A stretch of DNA of 64,000 nt from Pseudomonas sp. UMAB-08 (GTDB lineage: Bacteria; Pseudomonadota; Gammaproteobacteria; Pseudomonadales; Pseudomonadaceae): positions 365,266-429,265 of the forward strand of contig NZ_LT607418.1 of the NCBI RefSeq assembly GCF_900095225.1, in the 5' to 3' direction. The notes under the pieces were generated by a model, which was not told where the DNA came from, did not search any database, and saw nothing but the letters and a program-made list of their open reading frames with translations. This document shows, one piece after another, positions 58,470 to 64,000 of the stretch (the stretch's first letter is position 1; each line of letters begins with the position of its first letter). Both the position numbers and the translations under genes were made by a program.

Positions 58470-58682
58470 TCAACGGCTATGCAGGACCCTGGCCGCGAGA
58501 AGGGACTCGTCGATAACCTGCTGGACGCTTTCAGTGCGTCTTAGTGGTTCCCACTTATCGTCGGTGGCTACATCAAGCTTGGCTTGCAGCGCCAACGCGT
58601 ACGGGTCAAATCCGAGTTCAAACGCCGCACCGAATACCGCCACAAGCGTTTGCGCGTAGACACTGTCTGATCTGTTAGTCAT
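58470..58682 (-). CDS. Small hypothetical protein
   Basis: A 70-residue protein starting MTNRSDSVYAQTLVAVFGAA, with GGAG 6 nt before ATG 58682. It is alanine/leucine-rich and helical (FELGFDPYALALQAKL). No family recognised, but composition and ribosome site support a real gene. Confidence 0.6.
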   Translation of the reverse strand: MTNRSDSVYAQTLVAVFGAAFELGFDPYALALQAKLDVATDDKWEPLRRTESVQQVIDESLLAARVLHSR

Positions 58683-58924
58683 GTGAACTCCGTTAGTAGC
58701 CTACAGAACCGGCCCTGAGAAAATACATGCATTCGAATACACCATCACTCATTAAAGTATCCCTTTGAGTGACCAGCAAACGAAAGCGCTGCAATTAAAA
58801 CGTTGGAGTACCGCCGTTCTCTTCCACTCACTCATCCTTCCCTCACACCCGAACACCGCACGCCATCACTGCCGGGTATTCACTTACAATACTTAAAGCC
58901 GGTGTCGCCAGACGAGAACCCTCC

Positions 58925-59818
58925 ATGCCCAATAATCAGCGCCCCACCCTTTGCATTTACCACGGTCACTGCGCCGACGGCTTCGGCGCTGCTTGGGTTG
59001 TGCGCAAAGCCTTGGGCGCCGATATCGAGTTTCATGCTGGCATTTACGGCAAACCGGTGCCGGACGTTGCGGGCAAACATGTCGTCATCGTGGATTTTTC
59101 GTACCCTGCCGAGGTATTGATGGCGATGGGCGAAGCGGCGGCGTCTGTTTTGATCCTGGACCACCATAAGACGGCACAGGGCGACCTCAAGTCCCTGCCG
59201 TTCGCTGGCGATACCTATGGACAGTTCCAAACGGATTGCCGGAGCAAATGCATCCGCTCGGGCGCCCCCCACATAGGCGCGCTGTTTGATATGAACCGCT
59301 CGGGCGCCGGCATTGCCTGGGACTTCTTCTTTCCAGAAACACCTCGCCCCGCGCTAATCAACCATATTGAGGACCGGGACTTGTGGCTGTTCAAGCTGGA
59401 CGGTACCCGCGAGATACAGGCCAGCGTCTTCAGTTACCCCTATGACTTCGACGTCTGGGACACGCTGATCGAGTCTGATCTAACCCTGCTTCGATCAGAC
59501 GGCATCGCGATCGAGCGCAAGCTGCAAAAGGATGTTGCGGAATTGGTCGGCGTGACCAAACGCCGGATGGTAATCGGCGGCCATGACGTGCCAGTGGCAA
59601 ACCTGCCGTACACGCTGACCAGCGATGCCGGGCACCTGATGTGCGCGGGCGAGCCCTTCGCCGCCTGCTACTGGGACACACCGGACGGTCGATTCTTCAG
59701 CTTGCGCAGCTCCGACGCGGGCGAGGATGTCTCGGCAATCGCTCAACAATACGGCGGTGGCGGCCACCGTAACGCCGCCGGTTTCAGCGTTCCGTTCGGC
59801 CATACGCTCGCACGTTGA
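58925..59818 (+). CDS. DHH-family phosphoesterase
   Basis: A 297-residue protein starting MPNNQRPTLCIYHGHCADGF. DHH motifs in order are IYHGHCADGFGAAW, VIVDFSYP, LILDHHKTA (the DHH motif) and a DRDLWLF block. The DHHA1 end reads QQYGGGGHRNAAGF. The family hydrolyses phosphodiesters, including short oligonucleotides and cyclic-dinucleotide products. With no RecJ-like extra domains it resembles stand-alone nanoRNase/pAp-type or oligo phosphoesterases; the substrate is not determined by sequence. It has no obvious partner. The ATG has only a weak ribosome site (GAACCCTCC). Confidence 0.88.
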   Translation: MPNNQRPTLCIYHGHCADGFGAAWVVRKALGADIEFHAGIYGKPVPDVAGKHVVIVDFSYPAEVLMAMGEAAASVLILDHHKTAQGDLKSLPFAGDTYGQFQTDCRSKCIRSGAPHIGALFDMNRSGAGIAWDFFFPETPRPALINHIEDRDLWLFKLDGTREIQASVFSYPYDFDVWDTLIESDLTLLRSDGIAIERKLQKDVAELVGVTKRRMVIGGHDVPVANLPYTLTSDAGHLMCAGEPFAACYWDTPDGRFFSLRSSDAGEDVSAIAQQYGGGGHRNAAGFSVPFGHTLAR

Positions 59819-59932
59819 TCAACACGTGCAACAGCGTGAGTGCTCAACGGCAGCACGGTGATGCACGAGGGAGATCGCCGCCTCCTGGACGCTTAGTGCC
59901 GCAGGAATATAGTTCAGCATCTGGAAGCACGT

Positions 59933-60217
59933 TCAGATTGTGTAATTCTTGAAAAGCTCCTCTTTGATAATCAGCAACGCGTCATCGTAGTAGCGTTCAC
60001 CGCGGGCCTCACTCAGCGGTATGGACCTGACGCTTCCCTCACCATCGCGCGGCGTGTGCTCGCAGGTGATGAAGAACTCCGCTGTTTCTGCCTTGAACTC
60101 CAGGTAATAAAACAGCTCCCGCCCCTCTCGATCCCAGTAACCAATTTCTCTTCGCATCAGTTTCCACCGCAGGAGTGTGAAGTCTCCCCATTCTACCGGG
60201 CACGGCCACTGCGCCAA
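59933..60217 (-). CDS. Small hypothetical protein
   Basis: A 94-residue frame from TTG 60217; a 74-residue version from ATG 60157 (MRREIGYWDREGRELFYYLE) is equally possible. It has alternating strands (FYYLEFKAETAEFFITCEH) and a helical end (DDALLIIKEELFKN). No family known. Confidence 0.5.
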   Translation of the reverse strand: MAQWPCPVEWGDFTLLRWKLMRREIGYWDREGRELFYYLEFKAETAEFFITCEHTPRDGEGSVRSIPLSEARGERYYDDALLIIKEELFKNYTI

Positions 60218-60256
60218 AACTGGCTCATACCTATAGATGTTTAATGATCAAGTGGG

Positions 60257-60460
60257 TTATTCGTCTTCACTGGCACTCCGTTTGATGCCTAGCGCTACAG
60301 CCGCTACATGAGCCTTGCCGCGTAGTCCTTGTTTAGCACCGCTTAGAACCTGATAGGTGGAAGCGAGGTCGAGGTGGCGAGCTTCAGCGAAATCTTTGAC
60401 TGAAATCCCTTGGCTGATAATCCAACGCTTTGCCTCCTCTCGTGTGCGTAGGGGATTCAT
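60257..60460 (-). CDS. Small phage-type DNA-binding protein
   Basis: A 67-residue protein from ATG 60460 (MNPLRTREEAKRWIISQGIS), with AGGA 8 nt upstream. VKDFAEARHLDLASTYQVLSGAKQGLRG is a helix-turn-helix typical of short phage-associated DNA-binding proteins found in pseudomonads. It likely regulates a neighbouring gene; the target is unknown. Confidence 0.7.
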   Translation of the reverse strand: MNPLRTREEAKRWIISQGISVKDFAEARHLDLASTYQVLSGAKQGLRGKAHVAAVALGIKRSASEDE

Positions 60461-60478
60461 GAGACTGTCCTGTGGCAT

Positions 60479-60900
60479 GCATGCGCGGAATCTATCCCAT
60501 CTGGAATCAGCGGCCCAACGGTCGTTTGGTGCTATTTAAGCAATACTTTCGTCTAAGTTCAGAGCTTAGCAGGCAGTGGATGGCCTTGGGCCTGACGGGC
60601 TAAGCGTGTTCGCGGAATGTAGAGATCTGAGATTCAGGGATCAAACCTGACGCCTCGGGCGATAAATCAATGTTTGAGCGCGGAACGCTCCCGACTTGGC
60701 ACTCCCTCGCTCTCGCCTGCCTACCTGACGAAGGCTGTAGACATATAACCAAAGTGATCATCCGAGTAAAAATTTATACCTTTATCGTAGATCGCGACCG
60801 GTTTCCGCCAGGTATTAAGCAACATGGCCGGGAAGCAATAGTGGCATACTGATATCGCTGTGAATTCGTATGAATACAAAAACCGAATGGAGTCACTCAT
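60479..60900. other. Intergenic region without a supported gene
   Basis: 420 bp between two regulator genes. Nothing recognised apart from the ribosome site (GGAGTC) of the XRE gene at its right end. Confidence 0.3.
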
Positions 60901-61236
60901 ATGCCAACACTGGCATCCAGACTGAGATCGGAACGGAAAAGGTTAGGGTTAACACAATCCCAGCTTGCAGACCTTGGCGGTGTTGAGGCTAATGCTCAGG
61001 CGCATTATGAAAAGGGGTTCCGAATTCCTAGAGCCGACTATCTGGCTGCCTTGGCAGGGTATGGCCTTGACCTCCTGTACGTCGTCACTGGGAATAAGAC
61101 CCCCATTGAAACTGTTGCCCTTTCAGAAATGGAATACACGGGGTTAATGGCTTTTAGAATGCTGGGCGAAAAAGAACAGAATGCAATTATAGTCATCATG
61201 CTCGCGTTAACACCTCCCCCCTATCTCGCTAACTAA
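60901..61236 (+). CDS. Solo XRE-family regulator (paralogue 3 of 4)
   Basis: A 111-residue protein starting MPTLASRLRSERKRLGLTQS. The helix-turn-helix carries GGVEANAQAHYEKGFRIPRA, and DLLYVVTGNKTPIETV follows, the shared block of this local family (49924, 55087, 61937). GGAG lies about 9 nt before the ATG. The C-terminal tail is helical and shorter. It lies 240 bp from the tRNA-Val fragment, at the edge of the accessory segment. Confidence 0.85.
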   Translation: MPTLASRLRSERKRLGLTQSQLADLGGVEANAQAHYEKGFRIPRADYLAALAGYGLDLLYVVTGNKTPIETVALSEMEYTGLMAFRMLGEKEQNAIIVIMLALTPPPYLAN

Positions 61237-61415
61237 CGTTGTGGGTTATACCCTTCTGTACCTCTTGGGCTCCTGCTGCAGTTTGGCTCTAAACTTCGAT
61301 ACATGATCAGCGAGCCGCTTATTAGTGTCAGCAGCGATACGTAGATGTGGGTGCGGATTTGGCATTTTGATTTTGAGGTGGGAGGGTTTGCAAACGTTGT
61401 GCAAATCGCAAACAA

Positions 61416-61444
61416 TAAAAAAGGGCCAACCTTTCGGTTGACCC
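61416..61444 (-). terminator. Terminator downstream of tRNA-Val fragment
   Basis: On the minus strand, GGGTCAACCGAAAGGTTGGCCC followed by TTTTTT, placed 32 bp after the tRNA-like 3' end. It is a typical tRNA terminator. Confidence 0.85.
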
Positions 61445-61475
61445 GTCTAGACCGCCAGCAGGAGCGGATTTTGTT

Positions 61476-61525
61476 TGGTAGGCGCGACTGGACTCGAACC
61501 AGCGCGCCCCACCATGTCAAGGTGG
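61476..61525 (-). tRNA. 3' half of a tRNA-Val (GAC), probable attachment-site remnant
   Basis: On the minus strand: anticodon arm CCACC-TTGACAT-GGTGG (anticodon GAC), variable loop, T arm GCTGG-TTCGAGT-CCAGT, 3' acceptor strand CGCGCCTA and CCA. The 5' half (acceptor strand and D arm) is missing; upstream sequence is unrelated. It has its own terminator. Such 3' tRNA halves are what integrases leave at an island end, so this is a likely att site rather than a working tRNA. Confidence 0.75.
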
Positions 61526-61857
61526 CTTCTATTCACGTATAACCTATTGAATATAAAAGAAAGCATCTACTTGATCAACTGGCCAAAAAGCCCCAATACA
61601 CGCTATAAGAATCAATAGCTTAGCGTTGCGTTTTCATACAGTAGTAGCCCCTCACTGGTATTCTGCCGACCGAACACACCCCCTATTTTTTATAGGCACT
61701 CGGAAAAGGTTATTGTAAGCGCATGACCCAGCTCCAAAGCGTCGGAAACATGATGCCCACGCCCGATATGCTATACGGAACATCTGAATCCGTGTCGCCA
61801 ACGCATAAAGCCATCCATGAGCCCCATCGCTGACCTTGAAGTCAGTCCTGAGGGTTT
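61526..61857. other. Stretch beyond the tRNA-Val fragment
   Basis: 330 bp without a supported gene. A 76-codon minus-strand frame has no ribosome site or motif. Confidence 0.3.
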
Positions 61858-61944
61858 CTAAAGGAAATTGGCCATAGCCCACAGCAAAGCCAGGAACGAC
61901 CCAGCCAATAACACCAGGAACATGTGAAACTTAAAATTAGTCAT
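61858..61944 (-). CDS. 28-residue hydrophobic peptide overlapping XRE gene end
   Basis: ATG 61944 lies inside the last codons of the XRE gene at 61937; the frame reads MTNFKFHMFLVLLAGSFLAL and ends in ANFL. It is one predicted membrane helix. AAGAG lies 3-7 nt upstream. Overlap implies translational coupling to the regulator. Could be a small membrane peptide or toxin-like product; unproven. Confidence 0.4.
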   Translation of the reverse strand: MTNFKFHMFLVLLAGSFLALLWAMANFL

Positions 61945-62275
61945 GACTCTTATTTCGCAAGGTCACGGCTAATCTATTTATAATATGTTCTACGGCGTGT
62001 TTATCGGAAAAGTCCGCAGTCCGTAAAAACTTGATAAGTGCATATTCATCAGCAGAAAGTTCAGCAACAGCATACGGCGTTCGTTTGCCCGTCACGACGA
62101 ACAGCACATCGATAGCCGTAGCAGACAATCGGCTCAGGTAGTCAGCCCTCGGACACCTCATTCCGCTTTCATAGAGTAATTGCGCATTGGGTTGTATGCC
62201 ACCAATGGCAGCAACGGCGCTCTGGGTCAGGCTACACGCCTCACGTTCGAGTTTTAATCGCATGCCCAGATTCAT
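61937..62275 (-). CDS. Solo XRE-family regulator (paralogue 4 of 4)
   Basis: A 112-residue protein from ATG 62275 (MNLGMRLKLEREACSLTQSA), with AAGGGA 10 nt upstream. The helix-turn-helix has GGIQPNAQLLYESGMRCPRA, and DVLFVVTGKRTPYAVAELS follows, as in the paralogues at 49924, 55087 and 60901. The upstream region holds two identical ATCCATTTGGAT sites 32 bp apart and a 14-bp palindrome, so it is probably an autoregulated repressor. A small hydrophobic frame overlaps its 3' end. Confidence 0.85.
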   Translation of the reverse strand: MNLGMRLKLEREACSLTQSAVAAIGGIQPNAQLLYESGMRCPRADYLSRLSATAIDVLFVVTGKRTPYAVAELSADEYALIKFLRTADFSDKHAVEHIINRLAVTLRNKSHD

Positions 62276-62305
62276 CAACGCCATTCCCTTGGATATAACA
62301 ATGAC

Positions 62306-62384
62306 GCCATTATAATGGCGCAATGACATCACCGATCAATATCCATTTGGATTAAACAAAGAGAAAATAAATATCCATTTGGAT
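62306..62384. promoter_or_regulatory. Operator cluster upstream of XRE gene
   Basis: Two identical sites ATCCATTTGGAT (62341-62352 and 62373-62384), each with ATCCA/TGGAT arms, are spaced exactly 32 bp, three helical turns. The perfect palindrome GCCATTATAATGGC (62306-62319) lies between them and the gene start. The arrangement fits cooperative binding by the adjacent XRE repressor; a divergent promoter may also be controlled. Confidence 0.65.
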
Positions 62385-62490
62385 GCAATAATGACTACAC
62401 ATATCAGATCAGTTGAGCAGCCAAGAAATGGAGCACCTATAACGGTATAGGGTTCGTAGTGAGATGCTGCATGGCTATCTAGGTCGTTCC

Positions 62491-62724
62491 CTGAACGCCG
62501 CGCCTACGGTCCACGGAAAGACTGTCAGACACTGGTAGAGGAGCGCGGCGGAATTATTGGAGGTGGCGTTAGCAAGAAAATCCACTCTCTGGTTGTCGGA
62601 AGTATCGGGAATGAGCAGTGGCGTCACAGTAGTTATGGGGTGAAAATCATGAAAGCTGCAGAGCTACGGCTCCCCTATAGCTATCATCGGCGAACACCAA
62701 TGGCCGCGCGCCCTGTTCAAATAA
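62491..62724 (+). pseudogene. BRCT-domain gene remnant, frameshifted
   Basis: In one frame: AYGPRKDCQTLVEERGGIIG, then GGVSKKIHSLVVGSIGN, then EQWRHSSYGVKIMKAAELR. The next frame supplies the conserved ending PIAIIGEHQWPRALFK and a TAA at 62722. This is the usual BRCT fold of stand-alone BRCT or exonuclease-epsilon-like proteins. A frameshift near 62670 and the missing 5' part make it a pseudogene. An ORF from 62640 that joins this to the next gene is an artefact. Confidence 0.7.
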
Positions 62725-62765
62725 GCGCGAGCAGTGTGGCGATTTGTAAAATCAGGAGCGTGGTT

Positions 62766-62990
62766 GTGAGCACCGAGATTGCCAGAGCACACATGATTTC
62801 CGAGCTTTCTAGGCTCGCGGAAGAGTTCGAGTTTTCTGCAAAAGGCTTGAGCGAGCTAAGGAAAGCTGAAGGGTTAATTGATACAGAATCAACAGACCTG
62901 ATAAACCAACTTCTTTACACCTCCTCCCAACTGAGGGCTCTTGCTGATGCCGCCGAAAAGGGCAGCGAGGATCAGGCCAAGGCTGAGTAG
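62766..62990 (+). CDS. Small helical protein 1 of a four-gene run
   Basis: A 74-residue protein from GTG 62766 (then STEIARAHMISELSRLAEEF), with AGGAG 8 nt upstream. It is acidic and almost fully helical, with RALADAAEKGSEDQAKAE at the end. The next gene ends in a similar LAALADEVKAG...GKAE pattern, so the two look related. Function unknown. Confidence 0.6.
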   Translation: MSTEIARAHMISELSRLAEEFEFSAKGLSELRKAEGLIDTESTDLINQLLYTSSQLRALADAAEKGSEDQAKAE

Positions 62991-63021
62991 TTGGCCCGCT
63001 GGGGATTTGTAGGAGGTCGAA

Positions 63022-63249
63022 ATGGGACTCAACAGACCAACGCAAGAGCTGAATCGCGAACTCAAAGACGCAGCGCTGAGCCTGGAGCAGGCAGCGTCTG
63101 AAGTACTCGAAATCACCAAGAGCTGCGGGGATGCCGATGTTGTCGCTGCGCTAAAGCTAATTGCGAAGCTGTATGAGGAAGCAGATCGGCTGGCAGCGCT
63201 TGCGGATGAGGTGAAGGCGGGAAGGATTGTGCGGGGGAAGGCTGAATAG
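63022..63249 (+). CDS. Small helical protein 2 of a four-gene run
   Basis: A 75-residue protein starting MGLNRPTQELNRELKDAALS, with AGGAGGT about 6 nt before the ATG. It has coiled-coil-like helices (SLEQAASEVLEITKSCGD and LYEEADRLAALADEVKAG). It shares its helical pattern and terminal KAE with the preceding gene. No known family. Confidence 0.65.
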   Translation: MGLNRPTQELNRELKDAALSLEQAASEVLEITKSCGDADVVAALKLIAKLYEEADRLAALADEVKAGRIVRGKAE

Positions 63250-63337
63250 CTCGCGAGCCTAGCCCAAGCATTTGGCGGGCGACGTATTCGCGCTAAAAAT
63301 TGAAAGACAAAGCAATGCCCTGCAGAAGGGTTACTGA

Positions 63338-63541
63338 ATGCCGAAGAAACAACCGGAAAGTAAAGTTGCAGCGACTGCTGCTGAAATTGAGCGCTCTATC
63401 CAGGCCCTGAACAAAATGGCGGAACGCCTTTGGGGAGATGGTCGAGAGGCTGAGGCGAAAGCTCTCCTCGACGCCTTGGACGCATTAAACCGGGCGCTTG
63501 ATCGAATCAGGATTGGAGAGAGTCGAAGGATTCTCCATTGA
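63338..63541 (+). CDS. Small helical protein 3 of a four-gene run
   Basis: A 67-residue protein starting MPKKQPESKVAATAAEIERS, with AAGGG 9 nt before the ATG. It is helical and charged (EAEAKALLDALDALNRALDR). Its TGA overlaps the TTG of the next frame, suggesting coupled translation. No known family. Confidence 0.6.
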   Translation: MPKKQPESKVAATAAEIERSIQALNKMAERLWGDGREAEAKALLDALDALNRALDRIRIGESRRILH

Positions 63542-63675
63542 GCGAGGCTGGAGTTGAGGATGAGGCTAAGGCGATCCTGAAGCTGGTTCAAAGCTTCAAT
63601 GAGGCTGAGGACGTGCTGCTTGGGTACACGAAAGAAATCGGTACGGGGCTGATCGTCAAGGCGAATACTCACTAA
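63538..63675 (+). CDS. Small helical protein 4 of a four-gene run
   Basis: A 45-residue frame from TTG 63538, with AAGGA 7 nt upstream and an overlap with the previous stop codon. It reads SEAGVEDEAKAILKLVQSFN and continues as helix. The ...DEAKAILKL pattern resembles EAEAKALLDAL in the previous gene. Coupled position and composition suggest it is translated. Confidence 0.5.
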   Translation: MSEAGVEDEAKAILKLVQSFNEAEDVLLGYTKEIGTGLIVKANTH

Positions 63676-63850
63676 CCGACCCAAATCACCGAGTGATTTA
63701 GCCTGGCCAAGAACGATCCACTGCCCTCATGCAGCTGTCGCTCTCTGATAAGTAGATGGCAATAACGACACGTCAGGACGACTTGCTGTCACTTCGCCAT
63801 CCATTGTCCTACAATCTAATCAGCTGATGGATCAGCCCCCTTCGACAGAT

Positions 63851-63873
63851 AGCCCGCCGCGCGCGGGCTTTTT
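63851..63873 (+). terminator. Rho-independent terminator
   Basis: AGCCCGCCGCGCGCGGGCTTTTTG: a GC-rich stem with a T-tract, ending the run of small genes. Confidence 0.85.
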
Positions 63874-63929
63874 GTTGTCGGCTGCTACGCTTTCCTTTTT
63901 CAGTGGAGGCTCAAGCCATGGCAGACAAA

Positions 63930-64000
63930 GGGTCGCGGTAGGGACGGCAGTTACCTGCCGCCCCCCGCACAGATCCGTACGTGCGGAACTACCGCATACG
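63930..64000 (-). mobile_element. Possible group II intron edge
   Basis: The last 70 bases contain CCGCACAGATCCGTACGTGCGG and the adjoining GCGGTAGTTCCGC read in reverse, plus GGCGGCAGGTAACTGCC and GTCCCTACCGCGACC. From memory these hairpins resemble structured RNA at the end of bacterial ltrA-type group II introns on the minus strand. The maturase gene would lie beyond the window. This rests on pattern memory only. Confidence 0.4.

Noticed and set aside
61246..61365. 39-codon minus-strand frame beside the tRNA-Val fragment
   Set aside because: Somewhat protein-like, but it has no ribosome site and no known family, so it is not listed as a gene.

Overview
The window looks like a Pseudomonas chromosome, probably from the fluorescens/syringae side of the genus. 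The order thrS-infC-rpmI-rplT-pheS-pheT-ihfA-merR-like-tRNA-Pro, an AUU-initiated infC, the rbs operon, a periplasmic asparaginase and several small Pseudomonas-type proteins support this. The species cannot be fixed from the sequence alone.

Region 1 (1-28,200) is an accessory island on the 3' side of a tRNA-Pro gene. It carries many candidate anti-phage genes: a metallophosphoesterase fused to a STAND-like NTPase (cut by the window edge), a PD-(D/E)XK nuclease, a protein ending in a HEPN-type R-x4-H motif, an OLD-like ATPase-TOPRIM gene interrupted by one UAA codon, a two-helix membrane protein, a 1504-residue STAND/NACHT protein, a broken nuclease, a TIR-like (PF10137) protein, and a protein joining an XRE repressor-like domain, an Mrr-like nuclease and a STAND NTPase. 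Between them lie one complete IS1182-type element, a truncated copy of it, two non-autonomous elements with the same ends, and two copies of an unrelated ~157-bp inverted-repeat element. The tRNA-proximal end holds a LexA-box operon with an SRAP/YedK-type peptidase, a 51-bp tandem array, two coupled micro-ORFs and a decayed Dam-type methylase.

Region 2 (28,260-36,000) is core translation machinery, all on the minus strand: thrS, infC, rpmI, rplT, pheS, pheT, ihfA and a MerR-like gene, followed by tRNA-Pro(GGG).

Region 3 (36,000-48,000) holds a cold-shock gene, an I78-inhibitor lipoprotein, and a ribose/nucleoside operon rbsBACRKD plus nucleoside hydrolase with a perfect LacI-type palindrome upstream. 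These are followed by asparaginase and a LexA-box operon of a DUF1654 gene and endonuclease I.

Region 4 (48,000-64,000) has map with its ParD-like partner, a PrpA-type phosphatase, two cyclic-di-GMP enzymes, a DHH phosphoesterase and many small genes. Four related solo XRE regulators occur within 12.5 kb. The last 3 kb is accessory again: the 3' half of a tRNA-Val, an XRE gene with paired operators, a BRCT remnant, a run of four small helical proteins, and what looks like the edge of a group II intron.
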